Source of the DNA: a virus
Strand: one strand, 5' to 3'
IMG/VR virus record: IMGVR_UViG_3300044611_001552
Location: 79,467 to 143,466 of that record
Length of the DNA: 64,000 nucleotides
The position numbers and the translations under genes are program-made. The notes beneath the pieces were generated by a model. It worked only from the letters and a program-made list of their open reading frames with translations. It ran no database searches and had not been told where the DNA came from. Below are positions 10,573-21,239 of this stretch, piece by piece (positions within the stretch are counted from its first letter, which is position 1; each line of letters begins with the position of its first letter).

Positions 10573-13500
10573 ATGAAAAGCTATGTTTTAACATTAACAA
10601 ATATACATTTTACCAAAAATGGTAAAGTATGGACATCTGAACCAATTGACCTATATGACAACTCTAGCTATACAAACTTTTCAACCTTAAGATCTAGATA
10701 TGGGTTAAATACTTTTGGTGACTACACTTTTGTTGGCAATAAAGTATTAACCTCAGCTACTCCATCAGTAGAAAGGCGGAGTGCTTGTTACTGATGTTGG
10801 TGAAATAGTCAAAGAAACAAATGCAACACAGTATGAGGTATTTAGATACGACCAAACTTCTGGTCAGTATTTTATATTTGATCTAGAGCAAGCTTCTCCA
10901 TATTGGATTTTAAGACCAGATGTATCTTCTCAACCTGTATATAGATTTGTTGATACAACATCTAGAATAGATTTAGTAGCTTATAAATCTACATTTTTAG
11001 GAAACCCATCTTCTGAGCCTATTGAATACACTCTTCAGGTTTATGAGTCAGATGATGTTATAGAGTCGGCTACGCCTTTTTGGATTCCCAATCAAGTATC
11101 TGAGCAAACAAACTATCTTTTTATACAAAGATGTAAAAGATTTGTTAAGTTTGAGGTTGAATTTTTTAGCGATCTTGATGAATCATATTTCGTTGGAGCA
11201 ACTCCTACAATAAACTACATATTATTAGTAGAAGTTCAGATAGCAGACGCTAATCCATCAAACACAACTTTTACAACTAGAGACATAGTTAAAAAATTTC
11301 CTTCGTGGACAAAAATATATGAAGACTCTTTAGAGGGAGCTACCCCAAGGTTTGACGAACCAAAGAGTCTTGGAGGAAAATTAATCAATGCATCTGTGGG
11401 TGATCACCTAGATAAAGTTGAATCAGCAATAGATTATTTTGATCTAAACAAGTCTATATCTGGAGCTAATACAGATTCTTTAGCTTGGATATATTCAACG
11501 ACATCCGTGCCTAGTGCGGTTCATTCAGTTTTTGCTGATGATATTGAACTAAGTGGAATCGTGAATTACTCTGATTTCATCAACCATAGAGTTGGTGATT
11601 ATGTTTATTATTTTAATCCGGTTGATAAAGTAGTTCTTACACTAGAAAAATATACAAAGTTCTATATAAATAATATATCTTATGAACAAAATGAAGTTCT
11701 TGTATTTAATATGTTTGATGACTTTGGTCTTCGAGTTGGTATTCCGAGATTAAAACTCGAATCAAATGAAAATTATAAAAAAAGAATTCTTGATGTATAC
11801 AAAAATCCTCCAGGTACTGGCATAAATGCTTTTAAGAGAACATTAAGAAGAGAATTAGACCTATGGAAAGCAATTGGATCTACTCCAGATTCTGATTTTG
11901 CAGGAGCAACTCCGGAAGTTCTCGAAATGCAAGACATAGAAAAGCTTTCAAAGTTCTTTTATGAAAACGGAAATCCAACAAATAATTTTACAGATTTTGT
12001 TTCAAGAATGAATAGAGATTATCCGACAAACTGGGGTTTTGTTTCTTGGTCTGATTTGATATGGGACTATGCAGGAAAATTATCAGAAGGAGTTTCTCAT
12101 GTTCCTTTTGTGTATGATCGCCCACTTATGGAGGCAACTCCATCATCTTATTATCAACATGGAGTTGGAGATTTAAGTGATATTAAACTTCAAATTACAG
12201 AAAATGAAGATTTTTCTAGTGATGAAAATATATTAAATAATATTTCCGATGACCAAGTACTAAGAAAATCCGCAAAAGTTGTTCTTTCTGGAGTCGAAAA
12301 AATTGGATCAAAAGAAATTTATCCTCCCATAAACGTTGACTTTGATTATTATACAGAGTATGAATATCTGTCTTCAAATAGTCCAACCGCAACAGTAAAT
12401 TACACCATAGAATTAACTACTGGCGGAATTGTCTACTACGCAAATGCTACTAAATATGTAAGAAACGATGCTCCGATTAGAGGATCTTCTGCTACTCCAG
12501 ATTATCTAATTCATAATATATTTAGTCAGATAGACAATAGAACTGAACCAACACTAAGGTTCAGGAGTAAAGTCAACAATTCAGAGTATCGTGATTTTTC
12601 TGCAACTCCTTCAACATATAGAATACCGTCAAATATAGTTTCCTCTGGCTCAGTAAAGTATGGGCACTTTAGATATTCTTCTTCTACCCCAAGATATGAA
12701 AGAATAAATCATTCAACTCCAAATCAATCTTATCTAGCACTAGCTTCTTTGGGTCAAATATATTCAGCAAATTATCCAACAGGAATATACTTTGATTCTA
12801 CCCCATCTTTGTCTCAATCAAGTCCATCTTTTAATAATTTTAATCTCAGATATGCTTCAGATATGTATTCATACAGCGTTTCTACAGGTTACACACCTAA
12901 GATTAGAAGAAGAATAACACTGGCCCCCTATGCTAACTCTATGCAGTCAGCAACTCCAATTCAGGCCATACCATTTTCAAGCTTTACTCAAAACATATAC
13001 CAAAGATGGGGTGGAGCAACACCAAAATATCTGCACATAGATAACGTTAGCCCTTCAGCATATATCGATCCAGACTATGCAACCCCTTCAGACAATGGGG
13101 CAATTGGTTACGGTGGTTTTTCCTATCATCCAGAGTTTGATCAGGATATTCTTGTTCCACATATATTAATTAGAAAAGACGAGTCAACAAGCTCTATTCA
13201 ATTATTTGCAACTCCGAAATATGACATTAGTAGCGGCGCAGCTACACCACAAAATATAAATATATATTGGGAAAAAAATCAATTGTTAGACAGCAATAAA
13301 TACTATACAAACAATGGACAAATTCAATATAATTATCCTTTTGTTGTTGGGCAATGGAAGTATTTTGAAAAGGAATTAGCAACACCGATTACTTTTGACA
13401 TATCATCTAGAGGTATCATCAAGAATGAAGAGGACGCAAAGACAGGGGTAATGTTAAGCGATGTTGTTGTAATTAAAGATTTTCATAGATATGAATTTGG

Positions 13501-15379
13501 ATTTAATCAAAATAATTCTTCAAACTATATCATTAATTATATAGAGGTTATGCCGTACCAGGAATCGTCTAATAATGTTATTATGTGGCTAGATAAAAAT
13601 AATATAAAACCATATTTTACAGTTAGTCAAGATGATGATTTAAGAATTCCCAATACAGAAGTAGAGCCTTCTGATTTCTATGAAGAGAAATTCTCTGGAG
13701 ACCTGACAGATGGGTACATAGAAGATGTTACAATAAGAGCAAGACTTAATACTAGGACTAATCCAAATCTTGGATCAGAAATCCACACTGGCTGGTATTA
13801 TTTGGACGAAGAAGAGACCTATGTCTATGCTAGGCCAAAACAAGAATCTTTTGTTAATAGCGGATCAACTCCAAATTATTCGTTCAGGCTTGCTAATGCA
13901 GCAAGGCAGAGTGCTCCCATAATAATAGATATTTCTGAATATCCAGAAAATCTTCTGACCAGAACAAACTTTGTAGAAGAAAATGATAGGTCATTAAATT
14001 CATTCTATAATATAGAGTATATTGAAGCAAAAAATTCTAACAATCTTTATTTAGGCTACAAAAATGTATACGACGTATCGGTTTTTGATTCAGTAACTAA
14101 TAGTTTTGTCGTTGAAAACAAATTCTCAGAAACAGAAAAGATTACAGTCAGCGATCACGCAACACCTATAATCTTAGAAGAGGGAAGAGAATATAAGGTA
14201 AAATATAGAGTTAGAAACTCATATTATGTAGACAATGAAGATTACAATAATGGAGTAATTGGTACAAAGATTTATTTTGATTCAACACCAATGTATGGAG
14301 CAACACCTTTACAGGGTCCTTTTACATATAATGTTACATATGAGTCTTCAATATTTGACACAGCTACGCCAACAGGGCTATATCACTCTCCAATAGTATC
14401 TTTGAATAGTGAACACTTTGTGTATTTAACCAATTCAAATTATGAATACGATAGATTTATTGCGCAGATGAACCCAGCTGTTATAAGTGATAATCGCAAT
14501 GCGGACTACTCTTTGCTCACCATAGAAAGCCTGGATAAAAATCTCAATCCAAAGCCTTATCAAACTTATTCAATATCTTCAAGCAATTTATCTGCAACTC
14601 CATCAACTGTTACAACAAACGATGAAGGATTTGCTGTTGTAGAACTAAGATACAAAGGGGCCTACCCAGCAACAGTTAGTTATGACACAATTCTAATCTC
14701 TGGAGTTGCCTCAGGACAAAGCGTAGCAACCGATAGTGCAACTATAAACTATCAAATTGTAAGATCAGCACAAACAACAAATAGACTTATAGCAGAAAAT
14801 TCACAGCAAACAATAAGGGCAGATGGTCAGTCTTCTTTATATGTAACAGGAAAAATTATTTCTCAAGACAGCACAGTTAATAATATAAGAGTTTACTATA
14901 GAAAAGCAAGAACACTAAAAGACGCATTTGATCTACCTTATAGCTCATCAGTACTCAGTTCTCAAAACGGAAGTTTCTCCATAGGACCAATTACCTCTCA
15001 GAATGCAGCCACACCAGGATACTGGTTTATGGTTATTGATTCTGTTATGGAAGATGGTTCAGTGACAAATATAAGCCCAGAAACGATTGTTGGTGACATA
15101 GTCCACTGGTACGAGGACGCAGATGATGTTATCACTTCATCTAGCATTAGAGTCTATCCAATTCAAGAATCTTTTATAAGTAATCAAATAAACTATTTCT
15201 ATGCAACGCCAGTCTACAAAGTTTCATATATAACAGGAGATGAATCAATACCATCTGCTAAGAATACTTTAAATATACCATCTTGGGTTAAGATCCCCAG
15301 ATATGCGCAGTATCAGGCTGGAATACTTGGAGATGGTTACTATGAGTATAAGAATCAAAACAATGTGTATCCAAGTTAA
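10573..15379 (+). CDS. Giant tail/fibre protein with about 26 [A/S]TP tripeptides (one +1 shift)
   Basis: ATG 10573, shift at 10777, stop TAA 15377-15379: 1601 residues. The most striking trait is the tripeptide Ala-Thr-Pro or Ser-Thr-Pro, which recurs about 26 times from residue 65 to the C-terminus, on average every 60 residues and often followed by an aromatic residue at +2. The codons vary (GCA/GCT/GCC, ACT/ACA/ACC/ACG, CCA/CCT/CCC/CCG), so selection acts on the peptide. Residues about 1320-1410 resemble a bacterial Ig-like (Big/invasin) domain (S-T-V-T-T-N-D-E-G-F-A-V-V-E-L). No membrane segment is seen. Its position downstream of the baseplate suggests a tail fibre or tail tube-associated adhesin. 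Confidence 0.65.
10777..10780 (+). other. +1 frameshift site CGGA (giant ATP-repeat gene)
   Basis: In-frame CGG after AGG, at codon 69. Unshifted translation ends at 10794; the +1 frame is open for 1532 codons. Skipping the C reads GGA then GTG CTT GTT ACT. Confidence 0.85.
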
Positions 15380-15400
15380 ATATTATAAAATGGATGTAAG

Positions 15401-18400
15401 ATGAAAAAATTTAATAATAATATAGAAAATTCTAATGAAAAAAAGATCAAAAAGGGTTTAACTTTACCCTCTGATGCAATAAATCTTGGATATATAAAAA
15501 CAGAAGATGTAACACCAGGTTCTTCTTTAGTGGTTATAGATTCATCTACTGCAATTAAAGAAAATGTTTTAGAATTTAAAAACAAACAATCTTCTGTTTT
15601 AGCAAATGAAGTCGGCATGCTTTACGATCCCATAACTGGATCAACAAGATTCCCAACAGAAAATGTTTATGTTTCTGATTTTAGGGCGTCTGAGCCAGTT
15701 GACACTAAGTACGTAGATGTAATCAAATTAAATCAGAATACGTTTGGAAAGTTGTCTAGCTCAGATTACTACCACTCGTATTATGTCAGTAGATATTTTA
15801 CCGCACAAGAAAACGTAAAAGGTAGCTCTATTAATTTTATAGACTATGGAAATAGAAGAATAGCTTCACTAGAAAATTCCTTAGATACCCAAAGAAAATC
15901 TAGGGCAAGTTTAAATATATCAATAAATGACATATATGTAACCTATGCTGACGGATCTCCGTATGTAGATCAAAGTGGAAAAAAGAAATACGATATATTC
16001 TTAGAGTCCTACAACGAAAAAAGAATATCTCAGTTTGATAGGATTTGTAGGATAATAGTTCTAATAGAGGATCCCAACCCATCTAATTTGATATTAGTTT
16101 ATCCAAAGCTTGAATTAACCAGTGATTTAGAAATAACCAATGAAAACATAAAACACTCCGAACAAATAAACGCAGTACCACTTTTTACAAAAGAAGGCGA
16201 AGAAACTTTTGCAGTTGATGTAGCAGCAAGGTATAATAAAACTTTTGCTACAAAAAGTAGCGAAAAATTAGAAGACATGTTTTCTACTGGTGGAGCATTT
16301 GATTCTAGAGGTTTTAATATATATGTTAATAGAAAAGCACTGCCGGACAACAGGTCTTATGAAGTTTTTAACTGGAGAATTATTGGTAAAGTAAAAAGAA
16401 CTTTAGACTACGCAAATAGAATAGATGGGTCGTCAAATGGATCCGATAGATCTGCGGGAATAATTAAAGCTGCAGTTATAAAATCTAATACAAAAGAATC
16501 ATATGTTGAACATCATAAAATATTTGGTAAATTTAATTCTCAAAATAATCCAATTAATATATATAATTATGTATTCACAAATCCAATTGCTGATGCTCGA
16601 CAGATTCAGAAAACAAACTCAGACGATACCTATTGGACTGTTGATTTATCAACAATAACGACTGCGCAAGCAAGGTCGTTTGATATTCTTGTTCTTGTAA
16701 TAAATGAAAATACAAACATAACAACTTATGTTGAAAAAATACGAGATTTTATTAATTCAGGTGGATGTCTATTCATAGAATCTGAAGGAACTTCGATATC
16801 AGACTCGGTAAAAAGCATTTTTCCAGTAGTGCCAGGATCACTTCAATCTGGAGTAGCAACAGGATCTTTGACTTACAATAGGTCTGAAAGCAGTATCTAT
16901 TCAGAGTTAAACTTAAAATCAGAGAATCAATCTTGGGATATATCTGCTAGCGAGTTTGATGCTGGATACGGAGTTTATGGGTTAATTAATAATTCTGGAA
17001 ATGCACTAAAAGCTCTTCCAACAAACTTTTCTAATAACTCAGTAGTATCCAACAGTGTTGGCCCTGTAATTGCTCAGTTTAAAAAGAACTCTCAAGAAAC
17101 ATCGTCAATAACTGCTGGAAATATAATCATAAATACTGTTGGAATAAACAAGAAGGCAGGAGCAGACTACCTTCAAAGTACGTCACCAAACGCATCAGGG
17201 GCAAATACATCTTTTACGTTGTTGACATCCGACTCTGAAGGACCACTAAAGTTTTTCTATAACAGCATGATATCTGGAATTACCTCAAAGTACTACACAA
17301 CATCAAATGCTGCCAACACATTTACTCAAACCTTAACGTTACCAACTTTGTTTCATGCTACAAGTTGGAAAACAGACTGGTGCCTCAACGGCCCAACATC
17401 AAATGACAATAACCCATATAATGATATTTTAATTAAGAATGATGACATTGATGAATACGCTCTATATAATATATATAGAGAGCAGAACGGCGATCTTTTC
17501 AGGATACTTGGACCCAAAAACTATAAACAAATATTTTTAGAAGACTTTAATAGGTCACTACCAAGCCAATATGCAGAGGTATATGCTTCATCTGGAGAAG
17601 ATGTTATAGAGTATTACGTCGAATTTACAAACTCTACAATATCTCCTAAAGTTGGAACAATTATGCAGGGCCCTGTTTACTCTGGAATTACAACTCCATA
17701 TAAAACTTATAAGCTTACTTTAGATGAAGCTAATCAGATACCAACATTTAAAACCTCTACAATATCTCTGCCATTCAATGTGCCTAGAGATTTTGGACAA
17801 TTCTATATATCAGATAGATATAGATTAGTAGAAAATAGAGTAATAAATCAACCAAATGTAATTAATGATAATATTTATAATTATCAATACAATTTTAAAA
17901 CTTCATGGAACAAAGTTGTCAGTTCAGAGTCTTCTTTGTCTGTTGATATATCTCATAGAATATCTTTTAGAATTAAAATACCTATAACCTATCAACGAGC
18001 AGCAACTTCAAATAATCCTGGCACAGACACAGAAGCACCAAATTCAGATCAAAGTAAAATTATTTATTGGGAATTTAGCCAAGAAGCTTTTAGCTCAAGT
18101 AAAGCAACTGTAGTTGGTGTAACTGGAGCAGTTTATCCTGGTTCTGTTTCTGCAATTATGGGCATCAAAATACCTGAAACATACGCTGTTAGGCAGGATC
18201 TTGTTGACTATGAAAAATCTCATAACTTTACAGTTAGAGGTTACAAAGATGAGTGGAACCACTATCCGTATACTGGCGACATAGATATAACAGGTGAGAA
18301 TAGACAGTATTCAGTAAATTCTGAAGATCTTCAAACGGGAGACTATGTATACTATATACAGTCTACGCTAATAGCTGATGGGTACAATATTGCCAGTGAT

Positions 18401-21238
18401 GGAACCTTTGGTCCAAACACAAACACAGCTGTAAGATCTTTCCAACAAAAGTATGGACTTGGAGTAATTGATGGTCAAGTGGACTCTCAAACAAAGAGCG
18501 CTCTTGCCTATTTTTGGATAAAAAAGAATGATGAAGGAAAACTAGATTCAGAAAAAACAAAAATCAAAAATTATTTTGAGAGCAGAAAAAAACCAGGTAT
18601 AGCAGAAAAAATTATTGCCTTTGTAGACAAAGCAATACAATTTGCGGATCCAAAAGAAGTTTCAAAAACTGGAGCCATTAGAAGAATTAGTTATACAGAT
18701 TCTAAAAAAGCTCCTTCTGAAATAGAAGCAACTATTTATTTAAAAATACCAGCATCTGTTTTGAACGCAAAGTTTATAGAAAGTATTGAGATAAAGGCTG
18801 GTAGAGCAAAACTTTATGTTGACAGCATTATTCTTAGTGCTAAAGATTACGATATTACAACTGGATTAGCTCAATTCCTTATAGACGACCTTTCATCTTC
18901 TTGGCTAAATTCAAAAGATCTTTCTGGAAGAAAGACTGTTGAAATACCAGCTACTGAGGCACAAGATTTTCCACTTGATGGAGTTTCTGGGACTGGTTGG
19001 AAATATCTTATACTCAAAGTAAGAGGTTCACAACTTCCAGTAAATAAATATGGAACTGGAAAAGGAATTTTTATAGAGGGAGTTTGGTTCTGGTGTAAAG
19101 TCGACCAGAATAATCCTGGAAATGGTGGAGGAAATACACCTCCACCACAAGTCACCGTCAACGCCAATGTGTATGCGGATGTATATTTTGATTATACAAA
19201 GAATAATATAACTACAGCTAATTCACCGCAGTCTACATCATTTACATCTGCAACAGTTAGATCTTTAACAAATTTGTATGTTTCAAGAATATACGAAGTC
19301 TTAACCGATAGCACGGAAAGAGAATTTGCATACACTTCTGTATCAGATAACTCAATAATTCCAGGAAGAATTATTCCGATATCTACTTCAGATTATGAGA
19401 CTACAGCAGTTGCAAACTATGGTAATGTTAAATTTAAAATGCAGGAAGCATCGATAGAAAGTAGCGCAGCAACAATTAGTAATTTTGCAGTTGCAGAAAC
19501 GGGATCAACTCCATCAACAACTCATCAATACATTAACTACATAACAAGATCTATAACGAATACCCAAAGTGCAAACCAATATACAATTCAAACCACTTAT
19601 GATTTAAACGTATCAGCACTCTCCTCCACCACACAGTATGGAGGAGAGCAGGTTCTTGGAGAACACAGACATTTATATGTTGCTAACCTAAGAACAAATC
19701 AGAATCCAGCCCTGGCAGTAAGTCCAATAAACAAAAATTCAATTAATTACATAGATGGGATTGTTTGTTTTAGTGATGCAAACGGCAGACCGGTTGGTTT
19801 TCCTAATTTTATAACAGCAAGTTCTTCTTCTGATACGTCATCTGTAAACATTACAAATATATCAATACAAACTAATAACAATTTTAATAGCCAAGGAATT
19901 ATATATGGTTTTTATGATCTATCAAGTAGAAAGTTTTTAGGGCAAAACATTTCGTACGCAGAATATGAAGAAAGAAATGGTCCAGAAAATGTTTACATAG
20001 GAGCTATAGCAACTGATTATGACGGGAATACGGTTAGCGACGATATTGATTTTACAGGTTTTTCTGCAATACCGGTTTCTACTTTACAGGTTCCAAATAA
20101 AATAATATCTCCAATATACAATGTTTACATGGATGAAAAAGTTGCTATTAAAGTTATTACTCCTCAGTCATCTTTGGATAAAAGAGATCCATGGTATGTT
20201 TCTGTAACATCTGGATCTTTTAATAAAAATATTGAGGTTAATCCTCACATTATACAAAACGATGACATATTATGGATGTCAAAGTATCACAACGAAGTAT
20301 CAAATAAAATACAAACTAAGGCGTTTTATGATACAACATACTACAATAATGTAGGGTGGTCTCAAATTTTAGGTCAACCATATATAGACGTTGTAGATGA
20401 AATACCTGATTTAATTGATTCAAGAACAATTAGGCTGCGACAAGTTCCATTTGCAAATATACATGAACCATCTGATGATCCTGAGTATTTTTCTTCACCA
20501 ATAAAACCATTCGTATTCATAGACATAAAAGAGAATGGACAATGGAGAAGATTAAAATTCTCTGAGATTGATTCTTTTAATTCAAATTCTGGGATAGTGT
20601 ATACTAAAGCAAATGTTATACCAAATGATCCAAGAGATATTAGGGTCAAGTATGCGGTTAAAGCAGCAGCAGTACCAATTAAAATAATAGATTCAAAAAT
20701 TATTAAAATAAATCCATTTATATATAATTCTGAAATTGAATATAATAAACCAATTTATATATATATGATACCTAGAAGTGTTCAGATCATTGGTTTTGAA
20801 GCAGCTCAAAGGGCAAATAACGATATTTATGAAATAGATGAAACAATTAAATTAACTAATGATAATAGAATATTTAATCCAACTCATCCAAAATACAATC
20901 CTTTTGCACAGCTATTAGCTACTATATATGTTATAAATGAAAGTCTATTAGATACTTTAGAGCTTCAAGACCTAAGATTAAAGGGTGGCGGAATAAAGTA
21001 TGACGCAAATCTGATAGAATTGATGCAGCAGCATCCTGAAGCAAAGTCTTTCTGGGACATTAGTGGACCAAGAGGATTTGCATACAGCAGCGGAGGATAC
21101 GTGATCGTAAGATTGCCTGCGCAATTAAATAATTACATGAGTGAATCAGCCATTAGGGAAATAGTAAGATCTTCTCTAACTGCTGGTGTAATCTTTGAGT
21201 TACAAGATTATTCTGGCCAATCATGGAAGGAAAGTTAA
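15401..21238 (+). CDS. Very large structural protein with peptidoglycan-binding-like domain
   Basis: 1945 residues in one uninterrupted frame with no in-frame CGG. The N-terminal 500 residues are beta-rich and resemble large virion proteins without a specific match. Residues about 405-510 look like an alpha/beta segment (D-I-L-V-L-V-I-N-E-N, then G-G-C-L-F-I-E-S-E-G). Residues about 976-1040 match the peptidoglycan-binding-1 fold: I-Q-S-T-L-I-A-D-G-Y, D-G-T-F-G-P-N-T-N-T-A-V-R-S-F-Q-Q-K-Y-G, then a second G-Q-V-D-S-Q-T half. The C-terminus is another beta-rich region. It is likely a tail or fibre protein that contacts the cell wall. Start ATG 15401 follows GGATG-type sequence by a few bases. 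Confidence 0.65.
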   Translation: MKKFNNNIENSNEKKIKKGLTLPSDAINLGYIKTEDVTPGSSLVVIDSSTAIKENVLEFKNKQSSVLANEVGMLYDPITGSTRFPTENVYVSDFRASEPVDTKYVDVIKLNQNTFGKLSSSDYYHSYYVSRYFTAQENVKGSSINFIDYGNRRIASLENSLDTQRKSRASLNISINDIYVTYADGSPYVDQSGKKKYDIFLESYNEKRISQFDRICRIIVLIEDPNPSNLILVYPKLELTSDLEITNENIKHSEQINAVPLFTKEGEETFAVDVAARYNKTFATKSSEKLEDMFSTGGAFDSRGFNIYVNRKALPDNRSYEVFNWRIIGKVKRTLDYANRIDGSSNGSDRSAGIIKAAVIKSNTKESYVEHHKIFGKFNSQNNPINIYNYVFTNPIADARQIQKTNSDDTYWTVDLSTITTAQARSFDILVLVINENTNITTYVEKIRDFINSGGCLFIESEGTSISDSVKSIFPVVPGSLQSGVATGSLTYNRSESSIYSELNLKSENQSWDISASEFDAGYGVYGLINNSGNALKALPTNFSNNSVVSNSVGPVIAQFKKNSQETSSITAGNIIINTVGINKKAGADYLQSTSPNASGANTSFTLLTSDSEGPLKFFYNSMISGITSKYYTTSNAANTFTQTLTLPTLFHATSWKTDWCLNGPTSNDNNPYNDILIKNDDIDEYALYNIYREQNGDLFRILGPKNYKQIFLEDFNRSLPSQYAEVYASSGEDVIEYYVEFTNSTISPKVGTIMQGPVYSGITTPYKTYKLTLDEANQIPTFKTSTISLPFNVPRDFGQFYISDRYRLVENRVINQPNVINDNIYNYQYNFKTSWNKVVSSESSLSVDISHRISFRIKIPITYQRAATSNNPGTDTEAPNSDQSKIIYWEFSQEAFSSSKATVVGVTGAVYPGSVSAIMGIKIPETYAVRQDLVDYEKSHNFTVRGYKDEWNHYPYTGDIDITGENRQYSVNSEDLQTGDYVYYIQSTLIADGYNIASDGTFGPNTNTAVRSFQQKYGLGVIDGQVDSQTKSALAYFWIKKNDEGKLDSEKTKIKNYFESRKKPGIAEKIIAFVDKAIQFADPKEVSKTGAIRRISYTDSKKAPSEIEATIYLKIPASVLNAKFIESIEIKAGRAKLYVDSIILSAKDYDITTGLAQFLIDDLSSSWLNSKDLSGRKTVEIPATEAQDFPLDGVSGTGWKYLILKVRGSQLPVNKYGTGKGIFIEGVWFWCKVDQNNPGNGGGNTPPPQVTVNANVYADVYFDYTKNNITTANSPQSTSFTSATVRSLTNLYVSRIYEVLTDSTEREFAYTSVSDNSIIPGRIIPISTSDYETTAVANYGNVKFKMQEASIESSAATISNFAVAETGSTPSTTHQYINYITRSITNTQSANQYTIQTTYDLNVSALSSTTQYGGEQVLGEHRHLYVANLRTNQNPALAVSPINKNSINYIDGIVCFSDANGRPVGFPNFITASSSSDTSSVNITNISIQTNNNFNSQGIIYGFYDLSSRKFLGQNISYAEYEERNGPENVYIGAIATDYDGNTVSDDIDFTGFSAIPVSTLQVPNKIISPIYNVYMDEKVAIKVITPQSSLDKRDPWYVSVTSGSFNKNIEVNPHIIQNDDILWMSKYHNEVSNKIQTKAFYDTTYYNNVGWSQILGQPYIDVVDEIPDLIDSRTIRLRQVPFANIHEPSDDPEYFSSPIKPFVFIDIKENGQWRRLKFSEIDSFNSNSGIVYTKANVIPNDPRDIRVKYAVKAAAVPIKIIDSKIIKINPFIYNSEIEYNKPIYIYMIPRSVQIIGFEAAQRANNDIYEIDETIKLTNDNRIFNPTHPKYNPFAQLLATIYVINESLLDTLELQDLRLKGGGIKYDANLIELMQQHPEAKSFWDISGPRGFAYSSGGYVIVRLPAQLNNYMSESAIREIVRSSLTAGVIFELQDYSGQSWKES

Positions 21239-21239
21239 A

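Noticed and set aside
10781-15379. DNA-level repeat (microsatellite or mobile 9-mer) as the source of the ATP motifs
   Set aside because: Codons for each tripeptide vary freely and flanking DNA shows no shared sequence.
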